A stretch of 64,000 nucleotides of DNA. Source: Phycisphaerales bacterium. GTDB lineage: Bacteria > Planctomycetota > Phycisphaerae > Phycisphaerales > SM1A02. Below are positions 35,290 through 43,150 of this stretch, in pieces. The translations under genes and the position numbers were made by a program. A model generated the notes under the pieces. That model searched no databases. It saw nothing but the letters and a program-made list of their open reading frames with translations, and was not told where the DNA came from. Location: NCBI GenBank assembly GCA_029246705.1, contig JAQWMQ010000008.1, positions 248,001-312,000 of the forward strand, read 5' to 3'. Every line of letters begins with the position of its first letter. Positions within the stretch are counted from its first letter, which is position 1.

Positions 35290-35889
35290 TCAGCGCGATT
35301 CCTCGGGGGAAGCGCTGCTCGTTTCCACAGGTGGTGATCCCACCGTCGAGTCGAGCTCAGGCTGGTTCTGCTCCGCTTCGGACTGCTCGCGATCGAACCC
35401 CGGGTGATACTGGGCGATCGATGTCTCGCTGTACCGACTCCGGCAGCGGTAGCAGACGAGTCTGGTCCGGGCCACGAGAATGATCGTGATCTCGAAGAGC
35501 AGCACCACGACGAGGCTGGTCAGCACGAACGGGTTGTTCGCGTATCCCAGGAGACCGACCGCCGCACCCACGAAGGCGAGGATGACGATGATCGGGGTCA
35601 CGCTGGGCAGCGATCGAATTCGGTACAGATTGGGCGATCCGCAGCAGAGGCATTTTCGGAGATGACCGTCGTCGTCCAGTGCCCCGTCCCAGCTCAGGAA
35701 CACCTCGCCGGAGCCTTCTTCAAGCGGCACACGGGGCTTCCGTTGTGTCGGATCCACGAGAATCCGACCTCGTCGCCGGCGAGCGGGATCGTTGACATCG
35801 ATGCGCATGGCCTCAAATGGTACGCCCCTGCTCACTTCTGCGGGGGTTCTCGACACAGGATGCTCGCTCTCGTCGTACCATCCGGACAT
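35290..35889 (-). CDS. Membrane protein with zinc-ribbon-like cysteines
   Basis: 199 residues. The N-terminal half is soluble and charged. A CLCCGSPNLYRIR stretch near residue 85 and VCYRCRSRYSE near 155 bracket two transmembrane helices (VTPIIVILAFVGAAVGLLGY and FVLTSLVVVLLFEITIILVA). The four cysteines could form a zinc ribbon on the cytoplasmic side. The C-terminus is acidic. The start at 35889 uses a CATG palindrome that also carries a possible start of the divergent tmk; ATG 35808 is a shorter alternative. No family recognised. Confidence 0.65.
   Translation of the reverse strand: MSGWYDESEHPVSRTPAEVSRGVPFEAMRIDVNDPARRRRGRILVDPTQRKPRVPLEEGSGEVFLSWDGALDDDGHLRKCLCCGSPNLYRIRSLPSVTPIIVILAFVGAAVGLLGYANNPFVLTSLVVVLLFEITIILVARTRLVCYRCRSRYSETSIAQYHPGFDREQSEAEQNQPELDSTVGSPPVETSSASPEESR
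35876..35881 (+). promoter_or_regulatory. -10-like box of tmk
   Basis: TACCAT, ending 6 bases before ATG 35888 and 27 before ATG 35909. It would give either a leaderless tmk from 35888 or a short leader carrying GGAG for 35909. Confidence 0.4.
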
Positions 35890-35908
35890 GTCGAGAATGG
35901 AGTCTCCG

Positions 35909-36619
35909 ATGTCCAATGAATTCACCACTGCCACGGACCCGCTGGCGAAGCTGCTCCCCGGGCGTTTCGTGGTGCTCGATGGTCCCGACGGGTGTGGCAA
36001 ATCCACCCAGTTCGCCCGGATTTCGGCCCACTGCGCGGGGCTCGGGGTCGCGGTCGAGGAAGTGCGCGAACCCGGCGGCACCCAGATCGGCGAACAGATC
36101 CGCTCGATTCTGCTCGACCCTGCGAACGAAGCGATGGTGGTTCGTGCGGAGATGCTTCTCTACATGGCCTCTCGCGCCCAGTTGCTGGCCGAGCGAATCG
36201 CCCCGGCACTTGAAGCCAATCGTCTGGTGCTGGCGGACCGATTCATCTCCTCGACCCTCGCCTACCAAGGCACTGCCGGGGGCCTGTCTCCCGAGGAGAT
36301 CGCGCACGTGGGCACGGTCGCGACCGGTGGTGACAGCGGTCGCCGACCCGATCTGGTGGTGATCTTCGACGTCGACGAGTCGACCGCCGCCCGTCGGCGT
36401 GCCGGTGACACGACTCGCAAGCCCTCGAACCCGGACAGTGGCCAGAACGGTGACGACCGGATGGAACAGAAGGGTCTTGAATTCCAGCGCCGGGTACGCG
36501 AAGGCTATCTCGACCAGGTGCGTCGAGCGCCCGAGGACTACCTGCTCATCGATGCGTCGGCCGATGCCGATACGGTGTTCGAGGCGTTTCTTGCCGGGCT
36601 GCGCGAACGCCTGGCCTGA
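35909..36619 (+). CDS. tmk: Thymidylate kinase
   Basis: Phosphorylates dTMP to dTDP. 236 residues. P-loop GPDGCGKST starts at residue 25. The dTMP-binding VREPGGTQIGEQIR lies near 52, and DRFISSTLAYQG is the DRX motif (Phe in place of the usual Tyr). The LID region contains NGDDRMEQKGLEFQRRVREGYL. ATG 35909 has GGAG 6 bases upstream. ATG 35888 is an in-frame alternative adding seven residues and lies at leaderless distance from the promoter. It converges with gmk. Confidence 0.93.
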   Translation: MSNEFTTATDPLAKLLPGRFVVLDGPDGCGKSTQFARISAHCAGLGVAVEEVREPGGTQIGEQIRSILLDPANEAMVVRAEMLLYMASRAQLLAERIAPALEANRLVLADRFISSTLAYQGTAGGLSPEEIAHVGTVATGGDSGRRPDLVVIFDVDESTAARRRAGDTTRKPSNPDSGQNGDDRMEQKGLEFQRRVREGYLDQVRRAPEDYLLIDASADADTVFEAFLAGLRERLA

Positions 36620-36635
36620 TCGACCCCGGTCCCGG

Positions 36636-37232
36636 TCAGTCGGTTCGCTTCAGTCGCTCACTCAGAATGCCGTCAAGCTCCTGCGAAGCGCGATCGAGAT
36701 CGTCGTTGACGATGTGGACGTCGTAGGTGGTCTGTCCCTCGGCGGTGGCGGTGGCGATCTCCGCGCGGGCCTGGGCGAACCGGCGTTCGATCACGTCCGG
36801 GGCATCGCGTTTTCGATCGATCAGTCTCTGGTGAAGCGCCTCTTCGGAAGGCGGCAGGACGAAGACCCCGAAGGCCTCGGGCATGTGACGACGGACCTGT
36901 TCGGCGCCCTGGACCTCGATGTCGAGGACCACGATCCGGCCCTCGTTCAGCTTCTGCTGCACCGCGTCCCGTGGGGTGCCGTACCAGTACTTCTCGAACA
37001 CGTGGGCGTATTCGAGGAACCGATCCTCGCTGATCCACTGGGTGAAGGTGATCTCGTCGAGGAAGAAGTAGTCGACGCCGTCGGTCTCCTTCTCGGTCCG
37101 GGCACGGGTGGTCGCGGAGACGCTGAACGCGAAATCGAACTTCTGGTGGAGGCGCTCGATGAGCGTGGTCTTCCCGACCCCCGAGGGTCCGGAGATGATC
37201 AGGAGCAGTCCTTGGTGCTTGGTTTCGGTCAT
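36636..37232 (-). CDS. gmk: Guanylate kinase
   Basis: Phosphorylates GMP to GDP. 198 residues, normal for the family. P-loop GPSGVGKT at 15-22; GMP-binding VSATTRARTEKETDGVDYFF near 38; EYAHVFEKYWYGTP near 74; VVLDIEVQGAEQVR near 100. A TACACT box lies 9 bases before the ATG, with no Shine-Dalgarno sequence. It is insulated from the upstream secreted-protein gene by the terminator at 37259-37289, so it is not part of that transcript. Confidence 0.95.
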   Translation of the reverse strand: MTETKHQGLLLIISGPSGVGKTTLIERLHQKFDFAFSVSATTRARTEKETDGVDYFFLDEITFTQWISEDRFLEYAHVFEKYWYGTPRDAVQQKLNEGRIVVLDIEVQGAEQVRRHMPEAFGVFVLPPSEEALHQRLIDRKRDAPDVIERRFAQARAEIATATAEGQTTYDVHIVNDDLDRASQELDGILSERLKRTD

Positions 37233-37241
37233 GACCTGTTC

Positions 37242-37247
37242 AGTGTA
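37242..37247 (-). promoter_or_regulatory. -10-like box of gmk
   Basis: TACACT on the minus strand, 9 bases before the gmk ATG and directly downstream of an intrinsic terminator. Confidence 0.5.
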
Positions 37248-37258
37248 ACGCTCACATG

Positions 37259-37289
37259 AAAAAACCGCCCCGCGGGATGCGGGGCGGTT
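37259..37289 (-). terminator. Intrinsic terminator of the 37351 gene
   Basis: Read on the minus strand: an 11-base GC-rich stem (AACCGCCCCGC / GCGGGGCGGTT) with a 5-base loop, followed by a run of T. It ends transcription from the secreted-protein gene and separates it from gmk. Confidence 0.9.
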
Positions 37290-37350
37290 GGTGGTCGGGA
37301 TCGTGGCTGTGTCTTGGTCAGGAGCTTGCAGCGTCAGAGCTACTTAGCCG

Positions 37351-37857
37351 TCAAAAGGGATCTCCTCCATTGCCGTGAGCGCTGTGGTTAAAGACCTGCC
37401 GCAAGCCACTCCCTTGAGGATTGGCCGTCACGATGGACTGTTCTTCATCGCTGTGCGAGCGTTGCGGGGTGATCGGAATGATCGGAATGATCACCGTCGA
37501 GTCCGGCCCCGAATCAAGCTCGGTCCCGTCGTCGCCGGCACCCGGGTCGCCAGCCGTGACGGTCGTCACGCCTGGTACGGTCGTGGTGCCGGGCATGGTG
37601 AGCCCGATCACCTCCTGGTGCCAGGGCGGTACGCCCACCCATCGCTCGAACAGGGCCTCGGTCACCCGGGGCTTTTGGTCAACCCGAGACTGCTTGAAGG
37701 TCTGACTTCGGTTGAGGTCGAACCGGGTCTTGGTGACCGCGGCTCCGGCGGTGGCCAGGAGGCTGCCGAGCAGCACGCTGGCGAGGGTGATCGAGAGGCA
37801 AGTACTTTTCATGGTGAACCGCATTGAAGGTGTCTGGTTGATGTTGATCTTATGCAT
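37351..37857 (-). CDS. Small secreted protein downstream of an HTH-helical-repeat regulator
   Basis: 168 residues: a signal peptide (about residues 16-44, MKSTCLSITLASVLLGSLLA) and a mature part with no cysteine and no family I recognise. Notable stretches are FERWVGVPPWHQEVIGL, a Thr/Val/Gly-rich linker, and a hydrophobic TVIIPIIPITPQR before a polar C-terminus. ATG 37857 has AGGAG 8 bases upstream; MRFTMKS or MKS further in are alternatives. The gene starts 17 bases after the stop of the regulator gene on the same strand, so the two are probably co-transcribed. It ends with a strong terminator. It may be the exported partner of the regulator, but that is inference. Confidence 0.7.
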   Translation of the reverse strand: MHKININQTPSMRFTMKSTCLSITLASVLLGSLLATAGAAVTKTRFDLNRSQTFKQSRVDQKPRVTEALFERWVGVPPWHQEVIGLTMPGTTTVPGVTTVTAGDPGAGDDGTELDSGPDSTVIIPIIPITPQRSHSDEEQSIVTANPQGSGLRQVFNHSAHGNGGDPF

Positions 37858-37874
37858 GATGCCTGCTCCTTTCC

Positions 37875-39122
37875 TCAATCGCTCTCGAGGACGTTGGCAC
37901 CGCGAAGGATCTGCCAACCGACCTCTCTGAAGGATGGAAAACGGCCCATCGTTCCGGTGATGACCCGAATGTCATCTTCGTCGAGTGGCCAGCCCTGCTC
38001 GGGAATGCCTTCGAGCTTCGCCTGTTGACGGCGGAAGTGTTCAAGGGTGAAGGCACGTTCGCGCATCGACCAGTTGCCCAGTCGTTCGGCGATTTCAATC
38101 GCCTTGTTGGTGCAGAGCGCCATGTGGTGGTGCAGGTCCTCGCCTTCGAGGTGTCGAAGCGAGATGTTGCACCCGAAGATCGCCCACCACCCCCAGCTCT
38201 CGAGGATGTCGCCGAGCGGGACCGCGGTCGGGTCGATGACGGCATCGAGTCCGAGCTCGATCTGCTCGATCGCCTCGTGTGGGTCAAGAATTCCAGACGC
38301 GGCGTCGACTTCGTGCAGGGCCCCGAGGCAGGTGTTCGCCACCCCGCGGTAGCTGTTGTCATCGAATTCCTCGGCGAGCAGAAGGTACTGTTCGCGGCTC
38401 GCTTCAAGGTCGATCCTGGCCCGCAGGCAGGTCGACTCGATGTTGGCGACGTTTTTCTCGATGATCATGCGTCGCAGGGTGTTACCACGAACGTACCGGG
38501 CATAGGCGTTCGAGGCGCGTTCGATTCGAGCGGGGTTTTCCAGACTCTCGAGCGTCGTGATGAGATCGCCGGCGATGGCGTGTGCTTCCACGAGATGCCA
38601 GAGCGCGTAGTGCGTGTTGGCGAGGTTGGTCTGCAGCATGCACCGAACCTTTTCATTGGTGACACGCTCACTCAGTCCATCCTGGATGGATTTCAACGCA
38701 AGAGTGAATCGCCCCATGCCGTCATAAGCGATACCGTTATAAATCGCTGCAAATGCCCTATGGTCGCCATCACGACTCTTTACGGTCATCTCCTTGCTGA
38801 TTTGTAGTATTTTCTTCCACTCGCCCTGACTATGCGCCTTGAGTACAAGCCCTTTCAGAGTGTCGTAGTCAAGCCCTTTGAATTCGCCACTGGGATCGGG
38901 TTTTTCCCGCCAGACCGATTCCGCAACATCACCGACCGTCCAGTCGAGGGCTTCCGCGATGCCGACCACCAGGTCGAGCTTCGGGTTGCCGCTTTCGGGG
39001 ATGAGCTTGGTTGGGTCGCGGCCGAGCGCCTGGCTCAGTTCGGACTTGTTCCAGCCTCGGTACACACGAGCAAGGTCGACGAATCGACTCAATCGCTCAC
39101 GTCGAATGACGTTTGCAGTCAT
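37875..39122 (-). CDS. XRE-like HTH plus TPR-like helical-repeat regulator, copy 1
   Basis: 415 residues. An N-terminal XRE-type helix-turn-helix spans about residues 13-65 (FVDLARVYRGWNKSELSQAL, then GRDPTKLIPESGNPKLDLVV). The rest is all helical and repeat-like, with segments such as AAIYNGIAYDGMGRFTLALK and NLANTHYALWHLVEAHAIAG that resemble tetratricopeptide repeats. It is paralogous along its whole length to the protein at 39318-40628, including the shared MGR(F/I)PxFRxxGWxIL near the C-terminus. Likely a cytoplasmic DNA-binding regulator with a ligand- or peptide-binding solenoid. An AT-rich patch lies within the gene near 38700-38830. Confidence 0.8.
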   Translation of the reverse strand: MTANVIRRERLSRFVDLARVYRGWNKSELSQALGRDPTKLIPESGNPKLDLVVGIAEALDWTVGDVAESVWREKPDPSGEFKGLDYDTLKGLVLKAHSQGEWKKILQISKEMTVKSRDGDHRAFAAIYNGIAYDGMGRFTLALKSIQDGLSERVTNEKVRCMLQTNLANTHYALWHLVEAHAIAGDLITTLESLENPARIERASNAYARYVRGNTLRRMIIEKNVANIESTCLRARIDLEASREQYLLLAEEFDDNSYRGVANTCLGALHEVDAASGILDPHEAIEQIELGLDAVIDPTAVPLGDILESWGWWAIFGCNISLRHLEGEDLHHHMALCTNKAIEIAERLGNWSMRERAFTLEHFRRQQAKLEGIPEQGWPLDEDDIRVITGTMGRFPSFREVGWQILRGANVLESD

Positions 39123-39317
39123 GGCGTAGTGGCTCCGGTCTTCTTGTTCTTCTTCTCGGTCATCTTTCGCCTTTCCAGCAAACCCCGGCGCGTGCCCGAG
39201 CTGGTTCAGCTAATGAGAAATGCCCCGTAGCTCAATCACCTCACGAGGCGGTCTTTTCACGCCACCGTGTCTTTTTTTTAAAGAGAACCACCTGGTCCTG
39301 CCTGTTCAGCCCGGTCA

Positions 39318-40628
39318 TCACCGTTTCCAGCACCTGGGGAGGGTTTTCACCGCCCGGTCAAGCACCCCGTGGTCGGTGAGGATGCGCCATCCTTGTGGCC
39401 GAAACGGTGGAATCCGGCCCATGGTGTGGACCAGGGTTCGCACCGCCCGAGGCCCAAGGGTCCAGGGCGGCATCTCGATGCGGTGCCGCCGGGCCTGGTC
39501 ACGGCGTTCCAGTTCGATCGAGAACGCCTTCGCCCGAAACGACCAGTGGTCCAGGCGCTCGGCGATCGACCCGAGCTTCTCGCCCAGGGGTTCGAGTCCG
39601 TCCACCAAGGCCTGCGCGTGGACGTGCCGCACGAGCACGTTCGAGCCGAAGACCAACCACCACCCCTGTGATTCCAGTGCTTCGTTGCCGCCCTCGGAGG
39701 TCTCCTCAAGGGTCAGGCGTGCGATGGCCAGCACCGGGGGGGTGCTGCCCAGGCTCGCCTCCATCTCGATGATGCCGCCCAGGCAGGTCCGCGCGTGCGC
39801 GGTCCAGGCCGGCCCGCCGAACCGCTCGGCCAGTTCGAGGTACTGCCCGCGGGCGACGGCGAGGTCATCGATCGCGTGCGTCGCGAGGCGATCCTGTCCG
39901 AGCGGTTGCCGGCCCAGTGAACGCCGTACCGCCTGACCGCGAATGGCGTGGGCCATCGCCAGCAGTGACCGGGTTCGCCGGTTTTCCGGGGCGGTCTGGT
40001 TGATCGATTCCGTTGCGATCGTTCGCGCTTCGACCAGGTTCCAGAGGGCGTAGTGCGCCTTGGCGAGGTGGGTGAGCAAGCTGATCTTGAGGACGACGTT
40101 GTCGATCCCCGGACAGCGGTTGCCTTCGTGGAGATGTTCGAGGGCGGCGCGATGATGTCCCAGTGCCGCGCAGGCGATCCCCAGGCGGTGGCAGGCCATC
40201 GCCTGTTCGATCGGGGTTCGTGCGAAGTGGTGCAGGGCTCTGGCCGACGACAGCATCGCGTCATACCGGCCGGCCTTCTGGGCACGAACACACCGTGCAT
40301 CGAGTTCCACCACCGAGCCTGTCCGGCGTTCGAGGTCAAACGGTGTCGTCGGATCGATCTCGCCCCGGACCGCCCTGACCACCTCGGTCATGGGCCATTC
40401 CAACACCTGGGCCAGGCCGGCAAGCAGGTCGACCTTGGGATTGCCGGTCTCTGGGATCAGGCGCGTCGGGTCGCGACCAAGGTCCTTCGCAAGGACCTTG
40501 AGGTCGCAGTCGCGGTAGATCCTCGCGAGGTCGACCACCCGACCCAGGTTCAGTCGTCGTCTTCCATTCAAGGTCGAGACAGTGCTCGCGGCAACACGCG
40601 TTCCTGCCGAGGTGTCGATCACACGCAT
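39318..40628 (-). CDS. XRE-like HTH plus TPR-like helical-repeat regulator, copy 2
   Basis: 436 residues. The HTH region carries VVDLARIYRDCDLKVLAKDL followed by GRDPTRLIPETGNPKVDLLA (about residues 30-80). The remainder is helical, with TPR-like pairs such as MACHRLGIACAALGHHRAAL and HLAKAHYALWNLVEARTIAT. It is a paralog of the 37875-39122 protein. GGGGAG lies 7 bases before ATG 40628, so this start is preferred over one 33 codons upstream. 195 bases separate it from copy 1, with its own promoter possible there. Function inferred only from domain order. Confidence 0.8.
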   Translation of the reverse strand: MRVIDTSAGTRVAASTVSTLNGRRRLNLGRVVDLARIYRDCDLKVLAKDLGRDPTRLIPETGNPKVDLLAGLAQVLEWPMTEVVRAVRGEIDPTTPFDLERRTGSVVELDARCVRAQKAGRYDAMLSSARALHHFARTPIEQAMACHRLGIACAALGHHRAALEHLHEGNRCPGIDNVVLKISLLTHLAKAHYALWNLVEARTIATESINQTAPENRRTRSLLAMAHAIRGQAVRRSLGRQPLGQDRLATHAIDDLAVARGQYLELAERFGGPAWTAHARTCLGGIIEMEASLGSTPPVLAIARLTLEETSEGGNEALESQGWWLVFGSNVLVRHVHAQALVDGLEPLGEKLGSIAERLDHWSFRAKAFSIELERRDQARRHRIEMPPWTLGPRAVRTLVHTMGRIPPFRPQGWRILTDHGVLDRAVKTLPRCWKR

Positions 40629-40812
40629 TCGGATCTCCCCGATGTGCTGGTGCCCCTGTGAATGCCCGAACCCCTCCCGGTCGTCGGTTCGGTCATGCCA
40701 TGGGAAAGCCCACGCATGCGTCATCACGCATCCGATTGAAACAGCTCGGTGAGGTGGTTCCGGCGCAGGCTGCCTTTTTTCAGGAGGAAAGCAGCGAATT
40801 CCGCTCGCGGGT

Positions 40813-42294
40813 TCAGCCGTGGATCATGCGTCCCTGGGTCGCCATCGTCGCTTCGTGCACCGATTCCGCCATGGTGGGGTGGGCATGCATCGTCGAGATG
40901 ATGTCCTCCGCGGTGGCTTCAAGGCGCTTGGCGAGTCCGATCTCGGCGATGAGTTCACTGGCGTCCTCGCCGATGATGTGTGCACCGAGGATCTCGCCGT
41001 AGGGCTTGCTGGTGATGATCTTGACCATGCCTTCGGTCTTGCCGACCGCGATCGCCTTGCCGTGGGCCTTGAGCTGGTAGACCCCGGTGTCGTACTCGAG
41101 TCCCTTTTCCTTGCAGGCTCGTTCGGTGAGACCGATCGATGCGATCTGCGGCGAACAGTAGGTGCAGGCGGGAATGGAGTCGTAGTCGATCGGGATCACG
41201 TGGTGGCCGGCGATGCGTTCGGCACAGGCGATCGCCTCTTCCGAACTGACGTGGGCCAGCCAGGGAGGCCCGATCACGTCGCCGATCGCGTAGATCCCCT
41301 TGACCGAGGTCTGGTAGGTCGGTTCGGGAGAACTCTGGAAGTCGGTGGCGATGTGCCCCTTCTCGATCTTCAGGCCGAGGCTCTCCTCGAAGAGACCGTC
41401 GAAGCGACCGTGGACGCCGATCGCGACCAGGACCTTCTCGCACTCGATCGATTCCGCCTTGCCGCTGCCGTCGGCGGGGGCGATGTCGACCTTCGCACCG
41501 GTCTTGCCGGTCTTGATGCCCTTGACGGTATGCGCGGTCTTGAAGGTGATGCCCTGCTTGGTGAACGCCTTCAGGGCGATCTTCGAGACGTCGTCGTCCT
41601 CGGCGGGCAGGATGCGTTCAAGCATCTCGACCACGGTGACCTTGGTACCGAAGGCGTTGAAGAAGTAGGCGAATTCCATGCCGATCGCACCGGAGCCGAC
41701 GATGACCATCGACTTGGGCAGTTCGGGGATCGCGAGCGCGTCGTAGCTCGAGAGGATGGTGGTGCCGTCACACGGCGCGAACGGCAGCTGGTTCGGCCTT
41801 GCGCCGGTCGCGACCATGACGTTGTCGGCGGTCAGCTTCCCGGTGGTCTTGCCGCCGGCCCCGTTGTAGTAGTCCGCGTCGGCTTCGGAGATCTCGATCG
41901 AGCACGGTCCGCCGGCGGTCCGGCCGCTGGTGATCTTCGCGTGTCCGTCGTAGTGATCGATCTTGTTCTTCTTCAGCAGGTACCCGACCCCGCTGTTGAG
42001 TCCCCCGGTGATGGAACGGCTTCGACCGATCACCTTCTGGAAGTCGACCGTGACCGAGTCGGGGTCGACCATGATGCCCCACTCCTTGCCGTGGGTGATC
42101 GCCTCCTGGTAGAGCTCGGCGTTGTGCAGCAGTGCCTTGGTCGGAATGCAGCCCCAGTTCAGGCAGACGCCACCAAGGTTGTTGCGTTCGACGACTGCGG
42201 TCTTGAGCCCGAGTTGGGCGGCGCGGATCGCGCCCACGTAGCCGCCGGGTCCGCTGCCGATCACGATGAGGTCGTAGTGCTTGGTTTGAGCCAT
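40813..42294 (-). CDS. lpdA: Dihydrolipoyl dehydrogenase
   Basis: E3 flavoprotein of pyruvate, 2-oxoglutarate or glycine-cleavage complexes, reoxidising dihydrolipoamide. 493 residues. FAD motif GSGPGGY at 13-19; redox disulfide Cys44-Cys49 in GGVCLNWGCIPTK; NAD motif VGSGAIGMEF; second FAD motif GIYAIGDVIG; C-terminal active His-Glu in MHAHPTMAESVHEA. No E1 or E2 genes are adjacent. A TAGAAT lies about 65 bases upstream of the start. It follows the regulator genes but in the same direction, with 184 bases between. Confidence 0.95.
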   Translation of the reverse strand: MAQTKHYDLIVIGSGPGGYVGAIRAAQLGLKTAVVERNNLGGVCLNWGCIPTKALLHNAELYQEAITHGKEWGIMVDPDSVTVDFQKVIGRSRSITGGLNSGVGYLLKKNKIDHYDGHAKITSGRTAGGPCSIEISEADADYYNGAGGKTTGKLTADNVMVATGARPNQLPFAPCDGTTILSSYDALAIPELPKSMVIVGSGAIGMEFAYFFNAFGTKVTVVEMLERILPAEDDDVSKIALKAFTKQGITFKTAHTVKGIKTGKTGAKVDIAPADGSGKAESIECEKVLVAIGVHGRFDGLFEESLGLKIEKGHIATDFQSSPEPTYQTSVKGIYAIGDVIGPPWLAHVSSEEAIACAERIAGHHVIPIDYDSIPACTYCSPQIASIGLTERACKEKGLEYDTGVYQLKAHGKAIAVGKTEGMVKIITSKPYGEILGAHIIGEDASELIAEIGLAKRLEATAEDIISTMHAHPTMAESVHEATMATQGRMIHG

Positions 42295-42460
42295 TGGTCG
42301 AGTCCGCCGCCTTCGCTATGGGGTACTGCCCGGCCAACTCTGGACCGGACGGGGGGGGACGATTCTAGTCGAGGGAGCGCTCCCCAGGGTCAGGACACCC
42401 GAGAAGGACCCTCTCCTGGAGCTTGAATCCCTTTCTGGTGGGGATTTCCCGGAGTGGGGG

Positions 42461-42466
42461 TATCAT
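42461..42466 (+). promoter_or_regulatory. -10-like box of the 42499 gene
   Basis: TATCAT, which would start transcription near 42473. This rules out the earlier ATG at 42454 and supports ATG 42499 with a leader of about 26 bases. Confidence 0.4.
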
Positions 42467-42498
42467 CAAGCGGTTCCAGTACCCAGACAGGGGTTTCG

Positions 42499-43047
42499 AT
42501 GAGCAAGAAGAAGAAGAAGCGCAAGAACAAGCACGGGGGCTCCGGCCCACCACCCCAGATGAACGCAGAAGCGCTGGTCGAGGCGCTGGTCGCACTCCGC
42601 CCTGCGCTTGAAGCGGGTGACTCCGGGCGTACATGGGGCGAGGCGCACAAGCTCTTCCTCAAGACATCGATCGATGCATCCCGGCTGGGGCCCATGGTTA
42701 TTGGCCGTGACCTGGCGCTCTTCGATCAGCTGATCCGCAGTCTCCAGGGCGTCGAGGAACCGGAAGAGGCGATCGAACCCGAGCCCGAAGGCGATTCGGA
42801 ACCGGCCCCGGAGATTCCCGTCGAGACCCTTCGCAAGGCGATCAAGGCCTTTCGGAGGCGGCTCAAACTGACCAAGCTCGACATGGAATCGAAGCTCGGG
42901 GTCGGGCCGATGTCCGGTGGGCGGACCGCTGACTTCGAATCGATCCTGCCTCCGAACGAATTCCCGGCCGAGGTCTGGAAGGCCCTGGCCGCGGATGGCC
43001 GACTGGAAGCGACTGGTCGCGGTTTCTACAAACTGCCGGGCTCCTGA
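42499..43047 (+). CDS. Basic protein of unknown function
   Basis: 182 residues beginning MSKKKKKRKNKHGG, followed by a helical domain (about 25-85), an acidic Glu/Pro linker, and a C-terminal domain with ESILPPNEFPAEVWKALAAD and GRGFYKLPGS. The lysine-rich start suggests nucleic-acid or ribosome binding, but no family is recognised. ATG 42499 is preferred over 42454 for promoter position. It diverges from lpdA and is followed 103 bases later by the histidine kinase gene. Confidence 0.7.
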   Translation: MSKKKKKRKNKHGGSGPPPQMNAEALVEALVALRPALEAGDSGRTWGEAHKLFLKTSIDASRLGPMVIGRDLALFDQLIRSLQGVEEPEEAIEPEPEGDSEPAPEIPVETLRKAIKAFRRRLKLTKLDMESKLGVGPMSGGRTADFESILPPNEFPAEVWKALAADGRLEATGRGFYKLPGS

Positions 43048-43150
43048 GCAGGAATCCGCCCGGTCTTGGGAAACTCTCCCCAAGTCACCCCCAAAAAAGA
43101 CCGAGAACTCGATCAGGGCACCACCAAACAGGTTCCTTGAAAGTTGTTCC

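Noticed and set aside
37858-37917. Longer start for the small secreted protein
   Set aside because: It would overlap the regulator stop, add a basic leader before the signal peptide, and ignore the AGGAG placed for ATG 37857.
39240-39280. Possible terminator CACG-CCAC-CGTG followed by T-run between the two regulators
   Set aside because: The stem is only four base pairs and the T-run is on the strand opposite to both genes.
40819-42426. A 535-codon forward frame rich in Asp, Gly and Val
   Set aside because: Antisense shadow of lpdA. Composition mirrors the complement of that gene and no promoter or ribosome site precedes it.
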